Source: Methylobacterium frigidaeris (lineage in GTDB: Bacteria; Pseudomonadota; Alphaproteobacteria; Rhizobiales; Beijerinckiaceae). Taken from it: 64,000 nt of DNA. Of this stretch, positions 1 through 8,699 are shown in pieces. Position 1 is the first letter of the stretch, and each line of letters starts with the position of its first letter. Both the position numbers and the translations under genes were made by a program. The DNA lies in contig NZ_BPQJ01000021.1 of the NCBI RefSeq assembly GCF_022179185.1, forward strand, positions 62,001 to 126,000, given 5' to 3'. The notes below the pieces were generated by a model that was given only the letters and a program-made list of their open reading frames with translations, did not search any database and had not been told where the DNA came from.

Positions 1-40
1 TCTCGGATGACCGGCGTCGGGCAGGTGCGGGAGCGGCGGC

Positions 41-2914
41 ATGACGAAGGCAAGCGACGCCACGGCGGGCGCGCCTGGCGCGGTGCGCCCGGAGATCGTG
101 TTCGGCGTCTTCACGCTGCTCCCCGAGCAGCGGCGTCTCCTGGCGGGGTCGTCCGTCGTCAAGCTCGGCAGCCGCGCCTTCGATCTCCTGATCCATCTCG
201 CGTCGCGGCCCGGTGAGGTGATCAGCCACCGCGAGCTGACGGCGGCCGCCTGGGCCGGGGCGCAGGTCGAGGAGAGCAACCTCCGCTTCCAGATCGGGCA
301 GCTCCGGAAGGCGCTCGCCGAGCACGCGGACGGGGCCGAGCACGTCACGAGCGTGCCGGGCCGCGGCTACTGCTTCACGGCGACGGTGACGCCCTGCGCG
401 CCGGCCCAGCCGGTGTCCCTGGTCCGGCCGGCCGGCTCGTCGCTCCTGCCGCCCGAGCCGCCGAACCTGATCGGCCGGTCCGCCGATGTCGAGGTCCTGC
501 TCGGGTGCCTGGCGCGTCATCGGCTGGTGACGGTGGTTGGAACGGGCGGCGTCGGCAAGACGACGCTCGCCGCCGCAGTCATGCATCGGATCGGCGGCCC
601 TGCCGCACAGTCGCGGTACTTCGTCGACCTGACGACGCTGGACGATCCCAGGCTCGTGCCGAGCGCCGTCGCCTCTGCACTGGGCGTCCCGGTCGGATCG
701 GCCAATCCCCTGCCGCAGATCGTCAAGGTGCTGGCGGATGCGGACGCCCTCCTCGTCCTCGACAATTGCGAGCACGTCATCGACGCCGCCGCGCTCGCCG
801 CCGAGGCCATCCTCCGGCGCGCGCCCGCCGCGCGCATCCTCGCGACGAGCCGCGAACCGCTCCGGCTGTCCGGCGAGGCCGTCCACCACCTCCTGCCGCT
901 GGCGGCGCCCTTCGCCGATGCGGACGACCCGCTCGCCTTCTCGGCGGTCCAGCTCTTCTGCGACCGGGCACGCTTGCAATCACCCGATCTGGCCCTCGAT
1001 CCGGTCCAGGCCCGGCTCGTCGGCGAGATCTGCCGGCAGGTCGACGGTCTTCCCCTGGCGATCGAACTCGTCGCGGCGCGCATGCGGACCCTGGGTCTCG
1101 CCGGCCTCGTCGAGCTTTTGCGCAACGGCGCCGAGCTCGCCCACCGCAGCGCCGTCCCCCGCCACCGCAGCCTTCAGGCCACCTTCGACTGGAGCTACGC
1201 CCTCCTGTCGGAGGCCGAGGCCCGCGCGCTGCGGACCCTGTCGATCTTCACGGGCCACTTCTCGCTGAATGCGGCCGTGTCGGTCCTCGACGACGGTACG
1301 GACCGGTCCGATCACCTGGAGGTCCTCAGTGCGCTCGCCGACAAGTCCCATCTCGTGCTGGAGGCCGCACATGGTCTGGAGGCCGCACATGGCGGCGCCC
1401 GCTACCGCCTGCTCCAGATGACGCGCCAATTCGCCCTCCGGAAGCTCCGGGCGGCGGGCGAGGAAGCGGGCGTCGCCCGCCGGCACGTCGCCTGCTACGC
1501 AGGCCTGCTCGAGGGCGCGCGGGCGGCGAGCGGGACGCGGCACGGTGGCGACGGGGTGGCGGCCCTCGCCTTCGAGATCGGCAACGTCCGCTCCGCACTG
1601 GTCTGGGCGTTCGGGCCGGGCGGCGACGCGCAGCTGGCGGTCCGGCTCGCGGCCTGTTCCGCGCCCCTGTTCCTGCACCTCTCACTCCTGGCCGAATGCG
1701 TCGACTGGACCGGGCGGGCGCTCGGGGCAAAGGAGTTCGCCGCGCTCGGGCCGAAGCTGCGGCTCGAGCTGAAGGCGGCACGAAGCGTCGCCCTGCGCTA
1801 CACCAGGGGCAACGGCGAGGACGCGCGAGCCGCGCTCCACGACGCCCTGGACCTGGCGGAGACCGAGCAGGACCTCGCGTACCAGATCCGGTTGCTGGAG
1901 GGCCTGTACATCTTCGCGCTCCGCCTCGCGGACTTCAAGGCCGCGATGGCCTATGCGGAGCGCGGCCGCGCCGGCGTCTGGCACTCGCTCACCGATACCG
2001 GCCTCGCGACCGGCGATTGGATGGTGGGCGTCCTCGATCACTTCATGGGGCGTCAGGCCGAGGCGCGGCTGCGCTGCGGGCACGCCCTGCGCAACTTCCC
2101 GCTCCAGCGCCGGCCCGAGGTGGTCCGCTTCGGCATCGACCAGCGCATGCTGGCCCACTGCGCCATCGCCCGCGCGCTGTGGGTGCAGGGCCTCCCCGAC
2201 CAGGCGGAGGCTGCCGTCGACGGGGTGGTGCGGGAGATCGAGGCGATCGGCCACCCCGTCTCGCTGTGCACGGCGTTGCTCTGGACGGCGCCGGTTGCCC
2301 TCTGGTCGGGCGATCTCGACCGGGCGGCGGAGGCGCTCGCCACGGGGCGCGTGCTGGCCTCCCGGCACTCGCTCGTCCCCTACGAGCTTCTCGCCCGGGC
2401 GCTGACCGGTCAGCTCCACGCGCTCCGCGGCGATCTGGAGAGCGGCGTGGCGCTCCTGTCCGAGGGCCTGGCGGGCCTCGTCGAGGTGTCGCACCTGACG
2501 ATGAACTCGGCCCTGCAGCTCGCCCTCGCCGAGGCCCTGATCGAGGCGGGGCGGCCCGGCGAGGCCCTCGCCGAAGCCGGGCCCGCCCTGGTCCGCATCG
2601 AGCGCGACGAGGAGCTGACGCTCGTCCCCGAGGCATGGCGCATCAAGGGCCGGGCCCTCGCGGCCCAGGAAGCGGGCCAGGAGGCGGGACCGGCGGAGGA
2701 GGCCTTCCGCCACGCCCTCCGAATCGCGCAGGATCAGGGCGCGTTGTCCTATCGCCTCCGAGCCGCGACGGATCTCGCCGAGCATCTCTCCCGCCGGGGT
2801 CGTACCGACGAGGCGGCAGGCCTGCTCTCGCACGTCTGTGACACGGTGACGGAGGGCCGTTCCACCCGGGATGTCCTGAGGGCGACGCGCCTTCTCGAGC
2901 GCCTGACAGCGTGA
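41..2914 (+). CDS. Winged-helix DNA-binding regulator with NTPase and TPR-like C-terminus
   Basis: A 957-residue cytoplasmic transcription regulator. Residues about 15-115 form an OmpR/CadC-type winged helix, ending in the typical VPGRGYCF strand. A P-loop NTPase of the AfsR/MalT (STAND) kind follows: Walker A GTGGVGKTT near residue 169, Walker B LLVLDNCEH near 238, and the TSREPLRL element near 270. The C-terminal half is Ala/Leu-rich and helical, as expected for TPR-like repeats. STAND proteins act as ligand-controlled switches; the ligand and target genes here cannot be read from sequence. There is no transmembrane helix and no receiver domain. An 18-bp in-frame tandem duplication (LEAAHG twice) lies near residue 440. 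The ATG at 41 is the first good start and no partner gene is adjacent. Confidence 0.85.
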   Translation: MTKASDATAGAPGAVRPEIVFGVFTLLPEQRRLLAGSSVVKLGSRAFDLLIHLASRPGEVISHRELTAAAWAGAQVEESNLRFQIGQLRKALAEHADGAEHVTSVPGRGYCFTATVTPCAPAQPVSLVRPAGSSLLPPEPPNLIGRSADVEVLLGCLARHRLVTVVGTGGVGKTTLAAAVMHRIGGPAAQSRYFVDLTTLDDPRLVPSAVASALGVPVGSANPLPQIVKVLADADALLVLDNCEHVIDAAALAAEAILRRAPAARILATSREPLRLSGEAVHHLLPLAAPFADADDPLAFSAVQLFCDRARLQSPDLALDPVQARLVGEICRQVDGLPLAIELVAARMRTLGLAGLVELLRNGAELAHRSAVPRHRSLQATFDWSYALLSEAEARALRTLSIFTGHFSLNAAVSVLDDGTDRSDHLEVLSALADKSHLVLEAAHGLEAAHGGARYRLLQMTRQFALRKLRAAGEEAGVARRHVACYAGLLEGARAASGTRHGGDGVAALAFEIGNVRSALVWAFGPGGDAQLAVRLAACSAPLFLHLSLLAECVDWTGRALGAKEFAALGPKLRLELKAARSVALRYTRGNGEDARAALHDALDLAETEQDLAYQIRLLEGLYIFALRLADFKAAMAYAERGRAGVWHSLTDTGLATGDWMVGVLDHFMGRQAEARLRCGHALRNFPLQRRPEVVRFGIDQRMLAHCAIARALWVQGLPDQAEAAVDGVVREIEAIGHPVSLCTALLWTAPVALWSGDLDRAAEALATGRVLASRHSLVPYELLARALTGQLHALRGDLESGVALLSEGLAGLVEVSHLTMNSALQLALAEALIEAGRPGEALAEAGPALVRIERDEELTLVPEAWRIKGRALAAQEAGQEAGPAEEAFRHALRIAQDQGALSYRLRAATDLAEHLSRRGRTDEAAGLLSHVCDTVTEGRSTRDVLRATRLLERLTA
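1358..1393 (+). repeat. In-frame 18-bp tandem duplication inside the regulator gene
   Basis: Two adjacent 18-bp units (1358-1375 and 1376-1393) differ only at the last base and encode LEAAHG twice. The frame is kept, so the repeat adds six residues between the NTPase module and the helical C-terminus. It looks like a recent slippage or duplication event. Confidence 0.85.
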
Positions 2915-4271
2915 CGGGGCCCCGGGCGCGCCCGCACGGCTCGCTGCGTCCCGTCTCATGGGATCGCACAAGCCCTCTCGGTAAATCTCCCGCCCTTGCC
3001 GATCCGGGGTGTCGGCCGCATGGCCGCCGGCGCACACCGCTCCTGCCAGTCTGAAGACGAGGCGACAGCGGCCTTGAGCCCCGTCAGGGCTCCCCGGCCA
3101 CGGCCATGAGGAAGATTCGGTTGTAACGATCGGACCTATGCGTTTTTCCGATCGCCGAGGCGGTATCGTCGCCTCGGCGCGAATGCTACGCCGTTCGTCC
3201 GAGCGGCAATCGGCCCCCGGCGCGACCTCGACGGGGCTACTCGTGTCCGCCTCAGCCGTCGATCCCCGATCGGCTCCCACAGCTCTGGCGGTCGCACCGC
3301 ACGATGGCATCTCGACGGCCGCGATCAGGCGGCTCGTGCCCGCTGGCCTGCGGACGCGAGACGGCCTCGCCCTCGTGCGCGGCGACGCGATCCAGCTCCG
3401 GGGTCTCACTCGGCCGTCGATGAAGGTCGCCTCGGCCACATCTCGCCGCCGTGGCTCTCCGACTCGTGCTTCCCCACGGGTGCGGCCTGCTCGTTCGCCC
3501 GGCATGCTTCGGGAAGTTGTTCCCGACGAAGCGGGCCGACCTGCTCGTTGTCTCGATCGGCCTCCCGCAGATGATGCTGTTTGAAGGCCACGGGCGGCAA
3601 GTCCGATCCGCCCGCAGAAAGGGTCCGTCATAAGGTCTGGCTTTCGGGCCAGGATGAGAACGAACATCTCGGGACGAGGCAGTACAAGCCCAACGATCGC
3701 GTTGCCGAGCTGCGGCAGATGAACGCTCTGGTTTCTCAAGCTTGGAATATGCCCGATTCATCCCTTCAAGCGGACATGGCATGATGAGCTGGGGATCGTC
3801 CGCAAACGATCAGAAACCCGGGTTGCAGGACTTGTCCGGAAGATCCGAGTGGGTCGAAAGCAGCCCCTCGCTCGATCAAGCTGCTTAGATTTTGATCCGA
3901 AGGAGCTGGGCCGTGGCGGTGGCGACACTCACTTCACTACGCATTCCCTGCATCGGATCAGACACCCTGAGGCGGAGGTTCTGCTGCCCGGAGAGGGCAT
4001 GCCGTTGCCGGCGGCCTCCCTGCGCCGCACTTCCCTGAGGCCCGTTCCACGGCCAGACCGCGAGCACGCCCCAAGGTTCCGGCCTGCCCTGGCTCGGCAG
4101 CAGTCTGGCGCCCGCGTTACGCCCCCTCCCGGTGACGGGCTGCCGCGTCTTCGTCTCGACTGCCCTGAGGCCCGACATCGGTAGTCCGGACGGTGGATGC
4201 GATTGAATCCCGATATCTGACGTCGCGCGTTTGGAGTATGGCCAAGTCCTACTCCAAGGCAGCCATCATCC
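2915..4271. other. Gene-poor stretch of about 1.36 kb
   Basis: No reading frame here has a recognisable product, a good ribosome-binding site and the codon use of its neighbours. Base composition drops locally around 3580-3900 and 4190-4270. The open frames at 3138-3584, 3581-3784 and 3849-4184 give Arg/Pro-rich or featureless peptides. It may be decayed sequence or an old insertion; I could not identify any parent gene. Confidence 0.5.
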
Positions 4272-4535
4272 ATGACTCCGGACAGCCAGAACCACCTGCG
4301 TGTTGATCTTGAGGAGATTGCCCCAGAGGAGTTCTTTATCGTCGTCATGTTGCAGGATAGGAAAATCGCCAGCTTGTATCTCAGGGGGAATCGGCAGTAC
4401 GCGACAGAGTGCCTTGAGGTAGCTCGGCGCCGGATCTTGCTGACCGTCAGCGGGGAGGAGCCGGGTGATACTCGCGATAAAGTAGCCCGGGAACTCACGC
4501 GACTGAGGGAAGACGTTCGGCTTCCCCGCACGTAG
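4272..4535 (+). CDS. Small hypothetical protein (87 aa)
   Basis: Not recognised. An acidic soluble-looking protein with a hydrophobic strand pair (FFIVVMLQDRKIASLYL) near residues 19-37, then a basic helix and a charged C-terminus. It has no signal peptide or membrane segment. Its GC content is lower than the neighbours', which suggests acquired DNA. The natural amino-acid mix and lack of third-position bias towards low complexity make it more credible than the surrounding open frames. It stands alone between a gene-poor stretch and the histidine kinase. Confidence 0.5.
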   Translation: MTPDSQNHLRVDLEEIAPEEFFIVVMLQDRKIASLYLRGNRQYATECLEVARRRILLTVSGEEPGDTRDKVARELTRLREDVRLPRT

Positions 4536-4775
4536 GCTGGCACTCCCCGGCCTCTGCTCGGGACGAAGAATCGCCGGGAGACCGCCGAGCCCGGATCACG
4601 AAGTACCGCCGCGATGTCCCGGTCGGGGATGTCGCGCGGGAAGGAGCGGGCGTGCCGCAACATGGCCGCCTGCAATCGGAGCGGTTGGAGCAGGATCCGC
4701 GGGCAATCCGGGACGGTCAGCAGAATCCGACGTTGCGTCCGGTGATTTGCGCGGGCGGGGGCGTGTGGGAGAAGA

Positions 4776-4802
4776 GCGTAGGCGCGTCCAAGGCGCCTAC
4801 GC
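4776..4802. repeat. Perfect 10-bp inverted repeat just before the histidine kinase
   Basis: Arms GCGTAGGCGC (4776-4785) and GCGCCTACGC (4793-4802) flank a 7-base spacer, ending 13 bases before the kinase ATG at 4816. The position fits an operator, or an RNA hairpin next to the ribosome-binding site (AGGGG at 4806-4810). A matching TGGGAGAAG word occurs on both sides (4766-4774 and just after the start codon). Confidence 0.6.
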
Positions 4803-4815
4803 GCCAGGGGCCTCT

Positions 4816-6366
4816 ATGGGAGAAGCCTCCGCGAAAGCCGCCCGCCTCCATCATCCCATGGCCCCTCGCCTCCGCTCCCTCCGCGCCCACCTTCTCGCCC
4901 TCTGGATCCTGCTCCTCGCCTCGGCGGCGGCCACCGCCTATCTGCTCACCGAATTCTACACCCAGTCCGCCGCCGTGCAGGTCGCCCAGACCGAGCTGCA
5001 GGTCGCCCGCGCCTGCCGCGAGATCGGCGACCGGTTCGCGTTCTTCGGTGCCGACTGGACCGGCAGCGTCACCGGACCCGACGATCCCCTGAAAGGGCAG
5101 CTCACGGACGTGGTGGTGACGGCGCTGGCCGTCCATCCGGGGGTGGAGGGCGGGATCTGGACCGCGGCCGGGGGCTCCGCGGCCTACGCGTTCCCGACCT
5201 ACGAGGGAACCGGACCGAAGTCCGACCTGCCCGCGGCCGAGATCGACACGATTCGCCGCATCAACGCCGAAGCCCTGAGCGCCGAGCGGCCGGTGGCGAC
5301 GCGGCGCGTGTCCAGGACCCAGACCCTGGTCGTGCAGGGCTGCCCTTTGCGCGGCCCGATCCAGGGGGCGACGGCCTGGACCATGGCGCGGATCCATACC
5401 GACCAGGGCCGAGCCTACGGCCAGCTCCTCGCCGGCTTCGGCTTCCTCGCCGCCACCGTTCTCGGCTCGGCTTTGCTCCTCGGGCGGCTGCTCGTCCTGC
5501 TCGGCCGGCGCATCGCCCGGCTCGAAGGCCAGCTCGGGCGCGCATCGGAGGAAGGCGATCTCCCCCATCTGGGCCCGACCGGCCTGCGCGAGCTCGACCG
5601 GCTAGTCGAGGCGCTGAACGCCGCCGGCACCCGCCTCACCGCCGCCCGCCACCGTGCGGCGGAGGCCGAGCGGCTCGCGGCGCTCGGCCAGCTCGCGGCC
5701 GGCATCGCCCACGAGATCCGCAACCCCCTGGCGGCGATCCGGCTCAAGGCCGAGAACGCGCTGGCGAGCGCCGATCCGGCGCGGGGCCGGGCCGCCCTCG
5801 ACCTCGTGTTGGACCAGGTCGCCCGCCTGGACCGGCTGCTGCGCGACCTCCTGAGCCTGACCCAGCCGCGACGGCCGATCCTCGCTCCCACCGATCTCGG
5901 CCGCGTCCTTCGCAACTGCGCCCACCTCCAGGACGACCTCGCCCGGGCGCAGGGCGTCGCGATCGCGGTGGCGGAGGTGACGCCCGAGCGCCCGCTCCTC
6001 GACGCGGTGCAGATCCGCCGCGCCCTCGACAACCTCCTGCTCAACGCGATCCAGCACAGCCCACCGGGAGGCCGCGTGCGGCTCTCGGGCGAACGGGAGG
6101 GCGATCGCTTGCGGATCCGCGTGACGGATGAGGGCCCCGGCGTCCAGGTCTCCCTGCGGAACCGCCTGTTCGAGCCTTTCGTCACCGGCCGCCCGGACGG
6201 CACCGGGCTCGGCCTCGCGATCGTGCGCGAGATCGCCCGCGGCCATGGTGGACAGGTGCGGCTCGCCGCCCCACCTCCCCGGGAGACCGACACCGAGGCA
6301 CCGGGTCCCGGCGCGACCTTCGAGCTCGACCTGCCATGGACCGCCTCCCCATCACTCGTATCCTGA
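4816..6366 (+). CDS. Membrane sensor histidine kinase, partner of the NtrC-type regulator
   Basis: An inner-membrane histidine kinase of 516 residues. A first transmembrane helix near residues 22-41 (LLALWILLLASAAATAYLL) and a second near residues 200-225 enclose a periplasmic sensor domain of about 150 residues. The cytoplasmic part has the H-box HEIRNPLAAI (phosphoacceptor His), the N-box DNLLLNAIQHS, and the G-boxes DEGPGV and GTGLGLAIV. This layout is common for kinases paired with sigma-54 activators. I chose ATG 4816 because AGGGG lies 5 bases upstream; a TTG at 4747 and an ATG at 4858 are alternatives. The last 31 bases overlap the response regulator, so the two are co-translated. The signal sensed is unknown. 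Confidence 0.9.
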   Translation: MGEASAKAARLHHPMAPRLRSLRAHLLALWILLLASAAATAYLLTEFYTQSAAVQVAQTELQVARACREIGDRFAFFGADWTGSVTGPDDPLKGQLTDVVVTALAVHPGVEGGIWTAAGGSAAYAFPTYEGTGPKSDLPAAEIDTIRRINAEALSAERPVATRRVSRTQTLVVQGCPLRGPIQGATAWTMARIHTDQGRAYGQLLAGFGFLAATVLGSALLLGRLLVLLGRRIARLEGQLGRASEEGDLPHLGPTGLRELDRLVEALNAAGTRLTAARHRAAEAERLAALGQLAAGIAHEIRNPLAAIRLKAENALASADPARGRAALDLVLDQVARLDRLLRDLLSLTQPRRPILAPTDLGRVLRNCAHLQDDLARAQGVAIAVAEVTPERPLLDAVQIRRALDNLLLNAIQHSPPGGRVRLSGEREGDRLRIRVTDEGPGVQVSLRNRLFEPFVTGRPDGTGLGLAIVREIARGHGGQVRLAAPPPRETDTEAPGPGATFELDLPWTASPSLVS

Positions 6367-7757
6367 TCGTCGACGACGAGCCGGCCCTGCGCGAGGGGTT
6401 GGCCGAGACGGTGAGCGATCTCGGTCACTGCCCGGTCCTCGCCGCCTCGGGCGCCGAGGCGCTGGCGCGGGTCGCGGCCGATCCGGCGATCGCCGCGGTG
6501 CTCCTCGACCTGCGCATGCCCGGCGACCTCGACGGGATGGCGGTGCTCAAGCGCCTGCGCTCCGGACCCAGGCCGCCGCCGGTGGCGGTGCTGACTGCCT
6601 ATGCCAGCGCCGAGAACACCATCGAGGCGATGCGGCTCGGCGCCTACGATCACCTGACGAAGCCCGTCGGCCGGGCCGAACTCGCCGGTCTCCTCGGCGG
6701 CATGCTGGCCCTGCCGGCTGATGCGGCGCCGGATGCCTCCGCCCCGGCGGGGCCGTCCGCCCTGATCGGCTCCAGCGAGGCGATGCGGCGGGTGCAGAAG
6801 GCCGTGGGCCTGGCCGCCGACAGCGACGCGACGGTGCTGCTGCAGGGCGAGACCGGCACCGGCAAGGAGGTCGCGGCACGCGCCCTGCACGCCTATGGCC
6901 GCAGGCAGGCAGGGCCGTTCGTACCGGTGAACTGCGCGGCGATCCCGGCCGATCTCCTCGAGAGCGAGCTGTTCGGCCACCTGCGCGGCGCCTTCACGGG
7001 GGCGACGAGCGACCGGACCGGAGCCTTCCGGGAGGCGGATGGCGGCACGCTCTTCCTCGACGAGATCGGCGACATGCCCCCGTCGATGCAAGCGAAGATC
7101 CTGCGGGCGCTACAGGAGCGGGTGGTGACCCCGGTCGGCGGCCGGCCCGCGCCGGTCGATGTCCGGGTGGTGGCGGCGACCCATCGCGACCTGCCGCGCC
7201 TCGTCGCGGAGGGCGGCTTCCGGCAGGACCTGTTCTACCGCCTCAACGTGGTGCCGATCACCCTCCCGCCACTGCGCGAGCGCCTCGCCGACATCCTGGC
7301 CCTCGCCGAGCATTTCCTGTGCTGGAGCGGCGCGGGACAGAAGCGCCTCGGGCCCGAGGCCGCCGCCGCGCTGATGCGCTACCCTTGGCCCGGCAACGTG
7401 CGCGAATTGCGCAACGTGATCGAGCGGGCGGCGGTGCTGGCCCGCGGTGCGGTGATCGGCGCCGAGGATCTCGGTCTCCGCGATCCCGGCCCCCCGGGAG
7501 AAGCGCCGGGGGCCGAAGGGTTCCTGCCGGCCTGGCTCCACGGCGACCTGCCTGGCGCGGTGGCGCGCCTCGAGGAGGCGATGATCCGCCGGGCGCTGCG
7601 CGCGAGCGGCGGCAACCGCGCCCGGGCGGCCAAGAGCCTCGGCATCCAACGCCAGCTCCTCTACGCCAAGATCGAGCGCTACGGCCTGCGCGACGCCGCG
7701 ATGTCGGGAAACCAGACGGACGATGTCGCGAATCCCGACGGTCCACCCCTCGCCTGA
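6336..7757 (+). CDS. Sigma-54-dependent response regulator (NtrC family)
   Basis: A 473-residue activator with three domains. The receiver domain (about residues 5-120) has the acidic pair DDE and the phosphorylatable Asp in LLDLRMPG. The AAA+ sigma-54 interaction domain (about 140-370) has Walker A GETGTGKE, the sigma-54-contacting GAFTGA loop and Walker B GGTLFLDEIGD. A Fis-type helix-turn-helix near the C-terminus is seen in GNRARAAKSLGIQRQLLY. It overlaps the kinase gene by 31 bases, so the pair is one unit. It should bind enhancer sites and open sigma-54 promoters. The following gene has a candidate -24/-12 element, which makes it a likely target; that is an inference. Confidence 0.93.
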   Translation: MDRLPITRILIVDDEPALREGLAETVSDLGHCPVLAASGAEALARVAADPAIAAVLLDLRMPGDLDGMAVLKRLRSGPRPPPVAVLTAYASAENTIEAMRLGAYDHLTKPVGRAELAGLLGGMLALPADAAPDASAPAGPSALIGSSEAMRRVQKAVGLAADSDATVLLQGETGTGKEVAARALHAYGRRQAGPFVPVNCAAIPADLLESELFGHLRGAFTGATSDRTGAFREADGGTLFLDEIGDMPPSMQAKILRALQERVVTPVGGRPAPVDVRVVAATHRDLPRLVAEGGFRQDLFYRLNVVPITLPPLRERLADILALAEHFLCWSGAGQKRLGPEAAAALMRYPWPGNVRELRNVIERAAVLARGAVIGAEDLGLRDPGPPGEAPGAEGFLPAWLHGDLPGAVARLEEAMIRRALRASGGNRARAAKSLGIQRQLLYAKIERYGLRDAAMSGNQTDDVANPDGPPLA

Positions 7758-7793
7758 CGCAGGGTTTTTCAGATTCTGTAAGGATTTGGCTGT

Positions 7794-7809
7794 TGGCATG
7801 GGAGTTGAC
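7794..7809 (+). promoter_or_regulatory. Candidate sigma-54 (-24/-12) promoter
   Basis: TGGCATG at 7794-7800, four bases, then TTGAC at 7805-7809. The GG of the -24 element and the -12 dinucleotide are ten bases apart, as required, but the invariant GC at -12 reads GA. It lies about 50 bases before the exported repeat-protein gene and 37 bases after the sigma-54 activator gene. A perfect TTGACA (7805-7810) overlaps it, but no credible -10 box follows at 17 bases. Confidence 0.4.
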
Positions 7810-7856
7810 AGGAGGCCCGTGAGCCGGCCGCCCGCCGGCGCAGGCGAGCGACAGCC

Positions 7857-8564
7857 ATGACGACGAGCAAGCACAGCCGCCTCGCGGCGGGCCTCGCGGC
7901 CGTGATCCTCGCGGCCGCGCCGGCCGCGGCGCAGGACAGCTCGGTCTGGGATCCCGGCACCCTGCCGGAGACCAGGGGAACGGTGAAGCAGTACACCCTC
8001 ACCCCCCGGGGCGACGTCGACGGCCTGATCCTCACCGACGGCACCGAGGTGAAGCTGCCGCCGCGGCTCTCGGGTGCGGTGGTGTTCACGGTCCGGCCGG
8101 GCGACGCGGTCTCGGTGCGCGGCATGCGCGCCCGGGCGCTCCCCCTCGTCGACGGCGCGTCGATCCGCAACGAGGCGACCGGCGCCACCCTCGTCACCCT
8201 CGGGCCGCCGGAGCCGGCCGCCGACGAGACGGTGCTGAGCGGGCGGATCGCGGGTTTGCTGCACGGGCGCCGGGGCGAGGTGAACGGAGCGCTCCTCGAG
8301 GACGGCACCACCCTTCGGCTGCCGCCGCACGAGGCGGCGCGCCTGAACGCGACCCTGCGGGCCGGCCAGAGCGTCAGCGTCCGCGGGTCGGTGACGAAGA
8401 GCCCGCTCGGCACGGTGGTGGAGGTGCGCGCCCTCGGGACGAGCCCGGACGACATGGTCGAGGTCGGCGGGCGCCCGCCCCGTCCGCCGGGACCGCGCGG
8501 CGAGGCCGGCCCGCCCGGCGGTCCCGACGCGCCTCCTCCGCCTCCGCCTCCCCGGCGACCCTGA
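7857..8564 (+). CDS. Exported protein with two repeated beta-rich domains and a proline-rich tail
   Basis: A 235-residue secreted or periplasmic protein of unknown function. The N-terminal signal peptide ends near residue 26 (AAAPAAAQ). Two homologous segments follow: residues about 50-105 (GDVDGLILTDGT...LPPRLSG...VSVRG) and about 138-190 (GEVNGALLEDGT...LPPHEAA...VSVRG). Each looks like a small OB-type beta barrel, similar to DUF5666-style domains. The last 40 residues are Pro/Gly-rich (GPRGEAGPPGGPD and a run of prolines). It directly follows a kinase and sigma-54 activator pair with a candidate sigma-54 promoter between, so it may be the main output of that system. Function is not assigned. 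Confidence 0.75.
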   Translation: MTTSKHSRLAAGLAAVILAAAPAAAQDSSVWDPGTLPETRGTVKQYTLTPRGDVDGLILTDGTEVKLPPRLSGAVVFTVRPGDAVSVRGMRARALPLVDGASIRNEATGATLVTLGPPEPAADETVLSGRIAGLLHGRRGEVNGALLEDGTTLRLPPHEAARLNATLRAGQSVSVRGSVTKSPLGTVVEVRALGTSPDDMVEVGGRPPRPPGPRGEAGPPGGPDAPPPPPPPRRP

Positions 8565-8699
8565 AGAGGACGCTCTTCAAGGACCCGTGGGGCATTACGG
8601 CTCCCCCCGGGAGACTAATCCGTCTTGAGTAGCAACTTTTCGCGATCTGGCCGGTTCTCGGCTCCGGATCGGCCGGTCCTTCCTCAAGGAGACGTCACG

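Noticed and set aside
3581..3784. Open frame of 67 codons on the plus strand
   Set aside because: No ribosome-binding site, no recognised motif, and it lies in a stretch with no other coding signal.
3849..4184. Open frame of 111 codons on the plus strand
   Set aside because: Arg/Pro/Leu-rich composition typical of a chance frame in GC-rich DNA; no family motif.
7805..7810. Perfect TTGACA -35 box
   Set aside because: No acceptable -10 box at 16-18 bases; I prefer the overlapping sigma-54-like reading, itself imperfect.
8625..8699. Longer N-terminus for the MFS transporter from a TTG
   Set aside because: The GTG at 8700 has a clear AAGGAG, and the extra 25 residues have no transporter character.
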